Position numbers and translations under genes: made by a program
Notes under the pieces: generated by a model
Seen by the model: only the letters and a program-made list of their open reading frames with translations
The model's database searches: none
Told to the model about the DNA's origin: nothing
Source: Thalassobaculum fulvum
GTDB lineage: Bacteria > Pseudomonadota > Alphaproteobacteria > Thalassobaculales > Thalassobaculaceae
DNA: 64,000 bases
NCBI RefSeq assembly: GCF_014652915.1
Contig: NZ_BMZS01000006.1
Span: forward strand, 1-64,000
Reading direction: 5' to 3'
Shown here: positions 45,012 through 54,483 of the stretch, piece after piece
Layout of the letters: each line of letters starts with the position of its first letter
Position numbering within the stretch: the first letter of the stretch is position 1

Positions 45012-46379
45012 TCAGATGATCTCGAAGTAGCGCTGCATCTCCCAGTCGGTGACGTGGCGGCGGAACTCGCGCTCCTCCCACTCGCGGGTCGCGGCGAAGT
45101 GCTCGACGAAGGCGTCGCCGAACAGTGCCCGGCCGGCCTTCGACCTCTTCAGGCGCTGGGCGGCATCCCACAGGGTGCGCGGCAGCGCCAGCCGGGCGGC
45201 GTGCTTCATGTCGTAGGCGTTGCCGACCACGCCCGGCGTCGGCTCGATCCGGTTCTCGATGCCCCACAGGCCGGAGCCGAGGGCCGCCGCCATCGCCAGG
45301 TACGGGTTGGAATCCGCGCTCGCCACCCGGTACTCGACCCGCTGGGCCGCCGGCGAGCCGGTGATGACGCGCAGCGCCGTGGTCCGGTTCTCGACCCCCC
45401 AGGTCGAGTCGGTCGGCGCCCAAAAGCCCGGGATCAGCCGCGTATAGGCGTTAACCGTCGAGGCGGTCATCGCCAGCAGCTCCGGCATCAGCGCCTGCTG
45501 GCCGCCGACGAACCAGCGCATGGTGTCGGACATGGTGTCGGCCGCCTTGGCGTCGTGGAACACCGGCTTGCCCTTGGCGTCGGTCAGCGACAGGTGGACG
45601 TGGCCGGACTGGCCCGGATAGTCCATCGACCACTTCGACATGAAGGTCGCCATGATCTCGTGGCGCTGGAAGAACACCTTAGCGAAGGTCTTGAACAGCG
45701 CGCCCCGGTCGGCCGCCTCCAGGGCGTCGCAGACCTGGATCGCCGCCTCCATCACGCCCGGGCCGGTCTCGGTGTGCAGCCCCTCGATCGGGATGCCCAT
45801 CTGCTCCATCGCCTCGATGAAGCTCAGGTGCAGGTCGGCGTGCACCGACGAGCGCAACGCCGAGTAGCCGAAGAAGCCGGGGGTCAGCGGCTTCAGGTTC
45901 TTGTAGTTCTTGGCCCGCACCGATTCCGGCGTCTCGTCGAACAGGAAGAACTCGTACTCGCAGGCCGCCTTGACGCCGAAGCCCATGGACCCGGCCTTGT
46001 CGATCATCCGGCGCAGCGCCGCGCGCGGGCAGACCGCCTCCCACTTGCCGGCGAACTCGGCGAGCATGAACAGCATGTCGCCCTCGAACGGCACCTCCCG
46101 GCAGGTCCCGGGCAGCAGCCGGACCTCGGCGTCGGGATAACCGGTGTGCCAGCCGGTGACCTGGACGTTGTCGTAGAGCTGGTCGTTGCTGTCCCAGCCC
46201 AGCACCACGTCGCAGAACCCGAAGCCCTTGCTCAGCGCGCTCGCGAACTTGTCGCGGCCCATCCACTTGCCGCGCAGGATGCCGTCGATGTCGAACACCC
46301 CGACCTTGACGTGGTTCAGGCGCCGCTCCTCCACCAGCGCCAGCGCCTCCTCGGCGGTTTTGACCTCGCTCGGCTCCAT
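45012..46379 (-). CDS. Glutamine synthetase family protein
   Basis: 455 residues. The N-terminal VKVGVFDIDGILRGKWMGRDKF and catalytic ACEYEFFLFDETPESV, TETGPGVMEAAI, SGHVHLSLTD and ENRTTALRVITGSP mark a GlnA-like ligase. The family includes gamma-glutamylputrescine and gamma-glutamyl-monoamine synthetases; the classical GlnA adenylylation loop is not evident. It probably gamma-glutamylates an amine. It is divergent from the RraA-like gene with a 105-bp gap. Confidence 0.85.
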   Translation of the reverse strand: MEPSEVKTAEEALALVEERRLNHVKVGVFDIDGILRGKWMGRDKFASALSKGFGFCDVVLGWDSNDQLYDNVQVTGWHTGYPDAEVRLLPGTCREVPFEGDMLFMLAEFAGKWEAVCPRAALRRMIDKAGSMGFGVKAACEYEFFLFDETPESVRAKNYKNLKPLTPGFFGYSALRSSVHADLHLSFIEAMEQMGIPIEGLHTETGPGVMEAAIQVCDALEAADRGALFKTFAKVFFQRHEIMATFMSKWSMDYPGQSGHVHLSLTDAKGKPVFHDAKAADTMSDTMRWFVGGQQALMPELLAMTASTVNAYTRLIPGFWAPTDSTWGVENRTTALRVITGSPAAQRVEYRVASADSNPYLAMAAALGSGLWGIENRIEPTPGVVGNAYDMKHAARLALPRTLWDAAQRLKRSKAGRALFGDAFVEHFAATREWEEREFRRHVTDWEMQRYFEII

Positions 46380-46484
46380 GGGTCACAGTCTCCCGGTCGC
46401 ATACCGGCGCCCCCGCGCCGCCCGCCCGCACTCTAGCCAGAAGCACGGCGCCACCGGAAGCGCCGAACCCGAAGGGAGGACCCG

Positions 46485-47132
46485 ATGACCGATCTCGCCG
46501 ACCGGCTGGCCGCCTGCTACGCCAGCGCCGTGCACGACGTGCTGCGCGCCAGGGGCTACGGCAACCAGGTGCTCCCGCCCTCGATCCGGGCCCTCGACCC
46601 GACCCGCCGGGTCGCCGGCGAGGTCTACACGATCTCCGGCCACGTCGATCAGACCCTGTCGCGCCACGAGACCCTGCTGCGCTGGGCCCAGGTGCTGTCG
46701 CGCGTACCCGGCGGCAAGGTGCTGGTGTGCCAGCCCAACACCAAGGCGATCGCGCTGATGGGCGAGCTGTCGGCGCAGGCGCTGCGGGTCAAGCACACCC
46801 GCGGCTACGTGGTCGACGGCCACTGCCGCGACACCGACTTCATCCTGGAGATGGGCTTCCCGGTGTTCTGCGAGGCCAACACGCCGGCCGACATCGTCGA
46901 GCGCTGGACCTACGACGCGCTGGGCGACCCGATCACCATCGGCACCGTCACCATCCGCTCCGGCGACTGGCTGCTGGGCGACCGCGACGGCGTGGTGATC
47001 ATCCCGCACGAGGTGGCCGAGGAAGTGGTTGCCGAGACCGAGGCGGTCATGGGCACCGAGGGCGAGATGCGCCGCGCCATCATGGAAGGCATGGACCCGG
47101 AACGGGCCTATCTGAAGTTCGGCAAGTTCTGA
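46485..47132 (+). CDS. RraA-family protein (HMG/CHA aldolase-like)
   Basis: 215 residues with YASAVHDVLRARGYGNQVL, GEVYTISGHV, TRGYVVDGHCRDT and RSGDWLLGDRDGVVIIPHEVAEEVV. These are typical of RraA/4-hydroxy-4-methyl-2-oxoglutarate aldolase relatives, metal-dependent pyruvate aldolases or oxaloacetate decarboxylases. Start follows GGGAGGACCCG. No partner pathway genes are adjacent, so the exact reaction is open. Confidence 0.85.
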   Translation: MTDLADRLAACYASAVHDVLRARGYGNQVLPPSIRALDPTRRVAGEVYTISGHVDQTLSRHETLLRWAQVLSRVPGGKVLVCQPNTKAIALMGELSAQALRVKHTRGYVVDGHCRDTDFILEMGFPVFCEANTPADIVERWTYDALGDPITIGTVTIRSGDWLLGDRDGVVIIPHEVAEEVVAETEAVMGTEGEMRRAIMEGMDPERAYLKFGKF

Positions 47133-47221
47133 GGCGCACGCAGGGGTTGCCCGCGACGCACCGCGGCGTATAGACCAGGACGAACACGGGAAGGGATCGT
47201 CAGCCGGGAGGATCGGCGAGC

Positions 47222-48304
47222 ATGCGCGCAATCTTGAATCGGTTGTGGTCCCGCACCGGACGCGACGACCGCCCGAAGCCGATCGAGCCCGAGGTTCCGG
47301 TCAACGCCGCCTCGATCGGCGTGGCACGCGCCGAGAACTTCCCGGCGGCCGGACCGCTCCCGTGGCTGGACCGGCCGGACGCGCCGGAGCGGATCGCCGC
47401 CCGGCTCGCCGACGGCAGCCTGACCGAGGAACAGGCCGCCCTTTGCCGCAAGTGGCACGACGACGGGTATATCGTGCTGAAGCGGTTCTTCCCGGCCGAG
47501 CGCCTGGCATCGGTGTGGTCGGCCTACGAGGCCGCGATCGCCGACGGCCGGGTCGTGCCGCCGCCCGAGGAGTACGAGGAGGGCATGCCGGGACGGGTGC
47601 TGAACCCGCATTTCCGGGTCGACCCGGTGCGCGAGATGCTGGCCGACCCGGCCATGGTCGCGATCACCGACCTGCTGTTCGGGGTCCGGACCCTGCCGTT
47701 CCAGACCATCATCGGCCACAAGGGCTCGGAGCAGAAGCCCCACTCCGACTCGATCCACATGACCACGTACCCGCAGGGCTACCTGGCGGCCAACTGGATC
47801 GCCTTCGAGGACATCCACGCGGATTCCGGGCCGCTGGTCTACTACCCGGGGTCGCACCGGTTGCCCTACGCCTACTCGCGCGAGGTCGGCATCGCCCTCG
47901 AGGAAGGGCGCGCCGGATACGACGCCTACCACGCCAAGTACGAGCCGTTCATCGAGGCGGCGATCCGCGACAACGGCCTGCAGCCGGCCTACTTCGAGGC
48001 GGAAGCCGGAGACGTGCTGGTGTGGCACGCCAACCTGTTGCACGGCGGCTCGCCGCGCCGCGACCGCCGCTGGAGCCGCAAGGCGCTGGTCTGCCACTAC
48101 TTCGCGGAAGGCTGCATCTGCTACCACGACTACAGCGGCAATCTCAGCCACCTCCACCTGTCGAAGCAGGTTCCGCGCGAGGAGTTCGATGCCGCGGCCT
48201 ACCTGACGGCCAACCCGGACGTCGCCGCGGCCGGAGTCGATGCCTACCGGCACTACGTCAGTCACGGGGTCGCCGAGGGCCGTCGACTGCGGCCGGACGG
48301 CTGA
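47222..48304 (+). CDS. Phytanoyl-CoA dioxygenase family protein with C-terminal NPDV module
   Basis: 360 residues. The Fe(II)/2-oxoglutarate site is HSDSIHM (H-x-D, near residue 180) and the distal histidine in VLVWHANLLHGGSPRRD, with an Arg nearby, so a hydroxylase of the PhyH fold is expected. After ~320 comes a short extra module, FDAAAYLTANPDVAAAGVDA, RHYVSHGVAEGRRL, of the kind often repeated in large secreted calcium-binding or surface proteins. Substrate unknown; modification of a surface lipid or glycan is possible. Start follows GGGAGGATCGGCGAGC. Confidence 0.82.
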   Translation: MRAILNRLWSRTGRDDRPKPIEPEVPVNAASIGVARAENFPAAGPLPWLDRPDAPERIAARLADGSLTEEQAALCRKWHDDGYIVLKRFFPAERLASVWSAYEAAIADGRVVPPPEEYEEGMPGRVLNPHFRVDPVREMLADPAMVAITDLLFGVRTLPFQTIIGHKGSEQKPHSDSIHMTTYPQGYLAANWIAFEDIHADSGPLVYYPGSHRLPYAYSREVGIALEEGRAGYDAYHAKYEPFIEAAIRDNGLQPAYFEAEAGDVLVWHANLLHGGSPRRDRRWSRKALVCHYFAEGCICYHDYSGNLSHLHLSKQVPREEFDAAAYLTANPDVAAAGVDAYRHYVSHGVAEGRRLRPDG

Positions 48305-48341
48305 GCGGCCACGACGCTACAAGCGGCGGCCCCGAAACGAC

Positions 48342-48365
48342 GACGCCCGCCTGGCGGCGGGCGTC
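48342..48365 (-). terminator. Hairpin after rpmB
   Basis: GACGCCCGCC / GGCGGGCGTC, a perfect ten-base-pair stem with a four-base loop (48342-48351, 48356-48365), lies 25 bp past the rpmB stop on the minus strand and is followed by GTCGTTTC. It may also stop the convergent dioxygenase transcript. Confidence 0.65.
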
Positions 48366-48390
48366 GGAACTCTCGATCGAAGCGACCGGA

Positions 48391-48684
48391 TCAGGCGGCG
48401 GCGCGAGCCTGCGCCTTCTCGATCTGCTTCTTCAGGCGGCGGGCCTCCAGCGACAGGTCGGCCGGCTTCGCCTTGACGAGATAGGCGTCGAGGCCGCCAT
48501 TGTGCTCGATCGTACGGATCGCGCTGGTCGACAGCTTCAGCCGGATCATCCGGCCGAGCGCGTCGGACAGCAGCGAGGTTTCCTGGATGTTCGGCAGGAA
48601 ACGCCGACGGGTCCTGTTGTTGGCGTGGCTGACGTTGTTGCCGGACATCACGCCCTTGCCGGTCACCTGGCAGCGTCGCGCCAT
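48391..48684 (-). CDS. rpmB: 50S ribosomal protein L28
   Basis: 97-residue L28 of the large subunit, beginning [20 protein letters not shown] and containing RRRFLPNIQ. The start at 48684 is set by the conserved N-terminus and AAGGAGCGACCC. Single-gene unit with a downstream hairpin. Confidence 0.95.
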   Translation of the reverse strand: MARRCQVTGKGVMSGNNVSHANNRTRRRFLPNIQETSLLSDALGRMIRLKLSTSAIRTIEHNGGLDAYLVKAKPADLSLEARRLKKQIEKAQARAAA

Positions 48685-48844
48685 GGGTCGCTCCTTCGTC
48701 TCGGACCGGGGGCCGATGCCGCCACGGACCACACAAACTGGGACGCCGCCCGACGGCGGGCGGCGAAGAGCGGGCGGTATACGCGAGGCTTCGGCGGGCG
48801 TCAAGCGCGTGCGGAGCCCCCGGACCGCTGGATCCGACGACGGA

Positions 48845-49495
48845 TCAGGCCACCGGCGGCCGATCGTCCGGAATCGCGTCGCCGCCGGCTCCCACCGCCA
48901 GCAACAACAGGGGCCGCTGGTTCTCGGCGAGCCCGACCACCCCCCCGACGTCGGCGTCCACGAACGCCCCGACGACGGCCGCGTCCAACCCCAGCGCCCG
49001 GGCCATCAGCCAGGCGTTGCCGGCGGCGAACCCCGCCTCCTGGTCGACGTAGCGCTCGCCCCGCCGGCCGTACTTGTGGACCGTACGCTCGCAGCAGGCG
49101 GCAAGAACCAGGACCGCGGCGCAGTCGTCCAGCCAATGCTGGCGCAAGGCCGCATGCGCCAGCTCGGTTCGCCGGTCACCCTCGCCCCTGCGCTCGAGCG
49201 CGTGGTGCTCGGGGCTGTAGCGCCACACCCCCGCCGGCAACCCGTCGACCCGGCGGGCCACCACATGGAGCGACAACGGATACAGCGCGCCCGCCGACGG
49301 TGCGGCGCGCCGGCCGTCGGGCGAAGTCACGCCCTGCGCCGCCCATACGATCCCGGCCAGCGCCTCCAGCGGCATCGCCCGGTCGGCATAGGACCGGACC
49401 GAACGACGCCCGGCGATCGCCTCCCGAACCGGCATGGTCGCGGCCGCCGGGCACGGCGGCAGTTCGACGGTCTCCCGCGGGTCATTGGCTGGCAT
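48845..49495 (-). CDS. SagB-type nitroreductase family protein
   Basis: 216 residues. [23 protein letters not shown] is the FMN-binding opening of nitroreductases and [17 protein letters not shown] is the SagB/ThcOx-type signature; later [24 protein letters not shown]-dependent NAD(P)H oxidation of an unknown acceptor is expected. The start at 49495 (MPANDP) is favoured by GGAGC upstream; an ATG at 49573 falls inside the FNR-like box and is rejected. It is the first gene of the FNR-box island and divergent to the TreT operon. Confidence 0.82.
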   Translation of the reverse strand: MPANDPRETVELPPCPAAATMPVREAIAGRRSVRSYADRAMPLEALAGIVWAAQGVTSPDGRRAAPSAGALYPLSLHVVARRVDGLPAGVWRYSPEHHALERRGEGDRRTELAHAALRQHWLDDCAAVLVLAACCERTVHKYGRRGERYVDQEAGFAAGNAWLMARALGLDAAVVGAFVDADVGGVVGLAENQRPLLLLAVGAGGDAIPDDRPPVA

Positions 49496-49572
49496 GGTCC
49501 GCTGCTCCCCGGCTTCGCCGCTTGCTGCGGGCACGGCATTGCCTTGGATATCCGGCCGCCGGATCGGGCGCA

Positions 49573-49586
49573 TTGACTCAACTCAA
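49573..49586 (-). promoter_or_regulatory. FNR/FixK-like box 1 (SagB-type gene)
   Basis: TTGAC-TCAA-CTCAA (core TTGA-N6-TCAA intact). If bound as a class II site centred at -41.5, transcription would start near 49538, giving a leader of about 43 nt before the nitroreductase ATG. Confidence 0.65.
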
Positions 49587-49637
49587 GCGCGGCTACCGCC
49601 ACCCGGTACACCCGGGACCGGGGCAGTCCCCGGTCGA

Positions 49638-49651
49638 TTGACCCAGATCAT
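49638..49651 (+). promoter_or_regulatory. FNR/FixK-like box 2 (TreT operon)
   Basis: TTGAC-CCAG-ATCAT, one core mismatch. A class II start would fall at about 49686, exactly at the chosen ATG, so the mRNA may be leaderless or the true start of the protein slightly downstream. Confidence 0.55.
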
Positions 49652-49685
49652 GGTGAGCCGGAGCCGCCGAGCCCAGCCTTGCCGC

Positions 49686-50930
49686 ATGGAACGGAGCGAC
49701 ACGGTAGCGTCCGATCCGGCTCTCAAGTCGGTGGAAGACTACGAGCCGCTCGTCGGCGCCGAAGCGGTCGAGCGGATCATGGCCAAGGCCGCCCGCCTGC
49801 ACGACCTGCACGTCGTCAACGTGAACTCGACCTACTACGGCGGCGGGGTCGCCGAGATCCTGTCGTCGCTGACGCTGCTGATGAACCGCGCCGGCATCCG
49901 CACCGGCTGGCGGGTGATCCAGGGCCGGCCGGACTTCTTCAGCGTCACCAAGAAGATGCACAACGCCCTGCAGGGCGGCGACATCAACCTCAGCGACCTG
50001 AAGCGCGATATCTACGAGCAGGTGGTCTACGAGAACGCCTGCCGGAACCACTTCGACCACGATCTGGTGATCGTGCACGACCCGCAGCCGCTGCCGCTGA
50101 TCTGCCACTACCGCAAGAAGGCGCCCTGGGTCTGGCGCTGCCACGTCGACCTCAGCAACCCGAATCCGGACGCCTGGGCCTATCTCGCCCGGTTCGTCGA
50201 GCGCTACGACGCGGTGGTGCTGTCGCTGCCGGAGTACGCGCAGCCGATCGGGCCGCCGCAGCGCTTCATCATGCCGGCCATCAACCCGTTCACCACCACC
50301 AACAAGGATCTGTCCGAGGCCGAGATCGACGACCGGCTGGAGCACTACGGGATCCCCACGGACCTGCCGCTGGTCGTGCAGGTGTCGCGGTTCGACAAGT
50401 GGAAGGATCCCCGCGGCGTGATCGAGGCCTTCCGGATCGCCCGCAGGCAGGTCGACGCGACCCTGGTGCTGGTCGGCAACGTCGCGACCGACGATCCGGA
50501 GGGGCAGGAGATCTTCGCCTCCCTGTGCAGCTGCCGGGAGGACCGGATCCGGATCCTGTCGGTCCAGGACTCGGCCCTGGTGAACGCCCTGCAGCGCCGC
50601 GCCGCCGTGGTCCTGCAGAAGTCGACGCGCGAGGGCTTCGGGCTGACCGTGACCGAGGCGATGTGGAAGGGCACGCCGGTAATCGGCGGCCGGGTCGGCG
50701 GGATCCGCCATCAGATCGAGGACGGCGTCAGCGGCTTCCTGGTCGAAACCGTCGAGCAGGCGGCCGAGCGGATCGTGCAGGTGCTCAAGGACCCGGATCT
50801 CGGCCGGCGGCTCGGCGAGGCCGGACGGGAATCGGTCCGCGAGCGGTTCCTGATGACCCGCCTGATGGAGGACTGGATCGACCTGATCGGCGCGTTCGAG
50901 CCGCACTTCCGGCTCCGCGGCGCCGCCTAG
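49686..50930 (+). CDS. treT: GT4 glycosyltransferase, trehalose synthase (TreT-like)
   Basis: 414 residues. NVNSTYYGGGVAEILSSL (sugar donor loop), HDPQPLPLICHYRKKAPWVWRCHVDLS and the retaining GT-B segment STREGFGLTVTEAMWKGTPVIGG match TreT-type trehalose glycosyltransferring synthases, which join NDP-glucose and glucose. Start at 49686 is the best ATG by homology of the N-terminus, but has no clear ribosome-binding site. First gene of an operon with PEP synthase and a GalT-like enzyme (gap 16 bp, then a 4-bp overlap). Confidence 0.82.
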   Translation: MERSDTVASDPALKSVEDYEPLVGAEAVERIMAKAARLHDLHVVNVNSTYYGGGVAEILSSLTLLMNRAGIRTGWRVIQGRPDFFSVTKKMHNALQGGDINLSDLKRDIYEQVVYENACRNHFDHDLVIVHDPQPLPLICHYRKKAPWVWRCHVDLSNPNPDAWAYLARFVERYDAVVLSLPEYAQPIGPPQRFIMPAINPFTTTNKDLSEAEIDDRLEHYGIPTDLPLVVQVSRFDKWKDPRGVIEAFRIARRQVDATLVLVGNVATDDPEGQEIFASLCSCREDRIRILSVQDSALVNALQRRAAVVLQKSTREGFGLTVTEAMWKGTPVIGGRVGGIRHQIEDGVSGFLVETVEQAAERIVQVLKDPDLGRRLGEAGRESVRERFLMTRLMEDWIDLIGAFEPHFRLRGAA

Positions 50931-50946
50931 CAAACGGGAGAGTGGG

Positions 50947-53343
50947 TTGGCCGAGGCTACGGTACTGGTCGAATGGTTCGAGGATCTTCGCCGCGGCGAC
51001 GTCCCGCGGGTCGGCGGCAAGAACGCCTCGCTCGGCGAGCTGATCGGCGCCCTGGCGCCACGCGGCGTGCAGGTGCCGCCCGGATTCGCGACCACCGCCG
51101 ACGCCTACTGGCGCTTCGTCGAGCACAACGGCCTGCGCGACGTCGTATCCGGCGCCCTGGCGAAACACGAAGCCGGCCGGCTGTCGCTCGCCGAGGCCGG
51201 GCGGCACATCCGGCGCGCCTTCCTCGCCGGCGACTGGCCCGACGACCTCGCCTCCGCGATCCGGGCCGCCTACGCCGAACTGAGCCGCCGGGCCGGTGCC
51301 GGCGAGGTCGACGTCGCGGTCCGCTCCAGCGCGACGGCCGAGGACCTGCCCGACGCCAGCTTCGCCGGCCAGCAGGAGAGCTTCCTGAACATCCGCGGCG
51401 CCGACGCCCTGATCGACGCCTGCCGGCGCTGCTACGCCTCGCTGTTCACCGACCGCGCCATCAGCTACCGCCGGGCCAAGGGCTTCGACAGCCTCAAGGT
51501 GGCGCTGTCGATCGGCGTGCAGCGCATGGTCCGCTCGGATCTCGGCGGTTCCGGCGTGATGTTCACGATCGACACCGAGACCGGGTTCGACAAGGTGGTG
51601 CTGATCAACGCCGCCTGGGGACTCGGCGAGAACGTGGTGCAGGGGACCGTCGACCCGGACGAGTACCAGGTATTCAAGCCGCTGCTGGCCGATCCCGCAC
51701 TCGTCCCGATCGTCGAGAAGCGGATCGGGGCGAAGGCCCAGAAGATGATCTACGCGGCCGAGGGTGACGGGCGAACCACGCGCAACGTCCCGACCTCCAG
51801 GGCCGAGCGGGAGGACTATGTCCTGGGCGACGACGAGATCCTGGCCCTGGCGCGCTGGGCCGGCACGATCGAGCAGCACTACGGCCTGCCGATGGACGTG
51901 GAGTGGGCGAAGGACGGCGCCACCGGCGAGCTGTTCGTCGTCCAGGCCCGGCCCGAGACCGTGCAGTCGCGCCGCGGGTCCGAGGGGTTCGCGACCTACC
52001 GCATCCGGTCCAAGGGCCGGACCCTCGCGACCGGCCTCAGCATCGGCGACGCCGTTGTGGCCGGCCGGGTCTGCGTGATCGAGGACGCCGGCGACATCGG
52101 CCGCTTCGTCGACGGCGCCGTCCTGGTCACCCGCACCACCGACCCGGACTGGGTGCCGATCATGAAGCGGGCGGCCGCGATCGTGACCGACCATGGCGGC
52201 CGCACCTCGCACGCCGCGATCGTCAGCCGCGAGCTCGGCCTGCCGGCGATCGTCGGCACCGGCGACGCCACCCGGGTCCTGCACGGCGAGCAGGAGGTGA
52301 CAGTGTCCTGCGCCGAGGGCGACCAGGGCTTCGTCTACGACGGCCGCGCCGACTACGAGCGGGTACCGCTCGACCTCGGCGACATCCCGGCGACCCGGAC
52401 CAAGGTGATGCTCAACCTCGCCAACCCGGCGGCGGCGTATCGCTGGTGGCGACTGCCGGCCGACGGCGTCGGGCTGGCCCGCATGGAGTTCGTGGTCGCC
52501 AACCTGGTGAAGGTCCACCCGATGGCGCTGGTCCGCTTCGACGGGTTGCGCGACGAGACGGCCAGGCAGGCGATCGCCGACCTCACCGCCGGCTACGACG
52601 ACAAGACCGAGTACTTCGTCGACCGGCTGGCCCGCGGGCTGGCCCGGATCGCCGCCGCCCGCTTCCCGGACCCGGTGATCGTCCGGATGAGCGACTTCAA
52701 GACCAACGAATACGCCAACCTGCTGGGCGGTGCCGAGTTCGAGCCGAAGGAGGAGAACCCGATGATCGGGTTCCGCGGCGCCTCGCGCTACTACTCGCCG
52801 CGCTACCGTGAAGGCTTCGCGCTGGAGTGCCGGGCCATCAGGCGGCTGCGCGAGGCCATGGGGTTCACGAACGTCGTGGTGATGATCCCGTTCTGCCGCT
52901 CGGCCAAGGAGGCCGACCGGGTGCTGGAGGTAATGGCCGAGAACGGCCTGCGGCGCGGCCAGAACGGGCTCGAGGTCTACGTCATGTGCGAGATTCCGTC
53001 GAACGTGATCCTGGCCGAAGCCTTCGCCCGGCGCTTCGACGGCTTCTCGATCGGCAGCAACGACCTCACCCAGCTGACGCTCGGCGTCGACCGCGACTCG
53101 GCGGAGCTGGCCGAACTGTTCGACGAGCAGGACGAAGCGGTGAAATGGATGATCCGCAACGTCATCGTCGAGGCGCACAAGGCCGGCGCCAAGGTCGGGC
53201 TGTGCGGCCAGGCCCCCAGCGATCACCCGGCGTTCGCCGAGTTCCTGGTGGAATGCGGCATCGACTCGATCTCGGTCAGCCCGGACAGCTTCGCCGCGGT
53301 CAAGCAGCGGGTCGCCGCCGCCGAGACGGCCGCCGGACCATGA
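50947..53343 (+). CDS. ppsA: Phosphoenolpyruvate synthase
   Basis: 798 residues beginning at TTG 50947, eight bases after GGGAG. N-terminal ATP-grasp half: VGGKNASLGELI, VAVRSSATAEDLPDASFAGQQE. Swivelling domain with the phosphohistidine in DHGGRTSHAAIVSRELGLPAIV (~420). The C-terminal PEP/pyruvate TIM barrel has EENPMIGFRGASRY, SIGSNDLTQLTLGVDRD and GLCGQAPSDHP. It makes PEP from pyruvate and ATP, permitting gluconeogenesis. Located between TreT and GalT, it can feed sugar-phosphate synthesis under anoxia or starvation. Confidence 0.92.
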   Translation: MAEATVLVEWFEDLRRGDVPRVGGKNASLGELIGALAPRGVQVPPGFATTADAYWRFVEHNGLRDVVSGALAKHEAGRLSLAEAGRHIRRAFLAGDWPDDLASAIRAAYAELSRRAGAGEVDVAVRSSATAEDLPDASFAGQQESFLNIRGADALIDACRRCYASLFTDRAISYRRAKGFDSLKVALSIGVQRMVRSDLGGSGVMFTIDTETGFDKVVLINAAWGLGENVVQGTVDPDEYQVFKPLLADPALVPIVEKRIGAKAQKMIYAAEGDGRTTRNVPTSRAEREDYVLGDDEILALARWAGTIEQHYGLPMDVEWAKDGATGELFVVQARPETVQSRRGSEGFATYRIRSKGRTLATGLSIGDAVVAGRVCVIEDAGDIGRFVDGAVLVTRTTDPDWVPIMKRAAAIVTDHGGRTSHAAIVSRELGLPAIVGTGDATRVLHGEQEVTVSCAEGDQGFVYDGRADYERVPLDLGDIPATRTKVMLNLANPAAAYRWWRLPADGVGLARMEFVVANLVKVHPMALVRFDGLRDETARQAIADLTAGYDDKTEYFVDRLARGLARIAAARFPDPVIVRMSDFKTNEYANLLGGAEFEPKEENPMIGFRGASRYYSPRYREGFALECRAIRRLREAMGFTNVVVMIPFCRSAKEADRVLEVMAENGLRRGQNGLEVYVMCEIPSNVILAEAFARRFDGFSIGSNDLTQLTLGVDRDSAELAELFDEQDEAVKWMIRNVIVEAHKAGAKVGLCGQAPSDHPAFAEFLVECGIDSISVSPDSFAAVKQRVAAAETAAGP

Positions 53344-54371
53344 GCGAGTACCGTCAGGACGCGACCACCGGCGCCTGGGTCATCGTCGCCCCGGAGCGCG
53401 GCCGGCGCCCTTCGGACTGGCTGGTCGACGGGAACCGCGAGCCGGCGGGCGACACCGATCGTGCGTGCCCGTTCTGCCCGGGAAACGAGCGGCTGATCCC
53501 GCCGGTTCTCGATGAGACCCCCGCCGACCGGTCGCCGGGCTGGTACACCCGGGTGATCGCGAACAAGCACCCCGCACTGCGGCCGCAGGGCGATCCGGCG
53601 CCGATGCCGGCCACCGTGCAGACCCGGCTGGCCGGCTTCGGCTACCACGAGGTGATCATCGAATCCCCGCGCCACGACGCCGACCTCGCGACGTTCGACG
53701 AGGCCGAGTTGCACGCCGTCGTCCACACCTGCCACCGCCGGTTCGTCGACCTCGCGAAACGGCCCGGCGTGGAGGCCGTCTTCGTGTTCCGCAACCGCGG
53801 TCGCCGCGCCGGCGCTTCGCTGGTCCATCCCCATTCGCAGGTGATCGCGACCGCCATCGCGACCCCGAAGGTGACGGCTCGGGCGCAGTGGACGCGCGAC
53901 CGGTATGCCCAGACCGGCTGCTGCCCGGTCTGCGACGAGCTCGAGCGCGAGGCGACCGACGGTCGCCGTACGGTGGAGGCGACCCGACGCTTCCTGGTCA
54001 CCGTGCCGTTCGCCGCCGGCAGTCCGTTCGAGCTGCGGATCACGCCGTTCCGCCACGCCGCCACCTTCGCCGAGGCGGGTCCGGAGGAACTCGCCGAGCT
54101 CGGTCCGGTGCTCCGCCGGGCGGTGTCGCGTCTGGAACGGGCGACCGGGGAGCCGGCCTACAACCTGATGATCGAGTCGGCCGGCCTGCGGGACCGTGTC
54201 CCCGCGAGCGACCACTGGTCCGTCCGGATCGTTCCCGACCTTGCCCGGCCCGGCGGCTTCGAGCTGGGCTCCGGTCTGCCGATCAACCCGTCCAGCCCGG
54301 AAGACGACGCCGCCGCCCTGCGGGCGACGGACATCGCCGACGGGAGCGAAGCTGCGGGTCGGTTGAGCTAG
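53340..54371 (+). CDS. galT: Galactose-1-phosphate uridylyltransferase-like protein
   Basis: 343 residues. Zinc-type cysteines in CPFCPGNE (near residue 40) and the catalytic GASLVHPHSQVIAT (HPHxQ, near 163) define the GalT branch of the HIT superfamily; VCDELERE gives a second cysteine pair. It transfers a nucleotide between sugar phosphates or performs phosphorolysis. The ATG overlaps the ppsA stop (ATGA). It could supply NDP-glucose for TreT and OtsA, but the exact substrate is inferred. Confidence 0.85.
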   Translation: MSEYRQDATTGAWVIVAPERGRRPSDWLVDGNREPAGDTDRACPFCPGNERLIPPVLDETPADRSPGWYTRVIANKHPALRPQGDPAPMPATVQTRLAGFGYHEVIIESPRHDADLATFDEAELHAVVHTCHRRFVDLAKRPGVEAVFVFRNRGRRAGASLVHPHSQVIATAIATPKVTARAQWTRDRYAQTGCCPVCDELEREATDGRRTVEATRRFLVTVPFAAGSPFELRITPFRHAATFAEAGPEELAELGPVLRRAVSRLERATGEPAYNLMIESAGLRDRVPASDHWSVRIVPDLARPGGFELGSGLPINPSSPEDDAAALRATDIADGSEAAGRLS

Positions 54372-54376
54372 GTCAA
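54363..54376 (+). promoter_or_regulatory. FNR/FixK-like box 3 (otsA)
   Basis: TTGAG-CTAG-GTCAA, full TTGA-N6-TCAA core, overlapping the last codons of galT. Predicted transcription start near 54411, about 73 nt ahead of the otsA ATG. Confidence 0.65.
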
Positions 54377-54483
54377 CGCCGGCTCGCCGCATTCATGCAA
54401 TGCGGGACTGTCGACAACGGCGCCGTGGATCGGTGAGGGGGCGACAGCGGCCCAGGACAATGCGCATCGGCGCAGGGGGCTGC

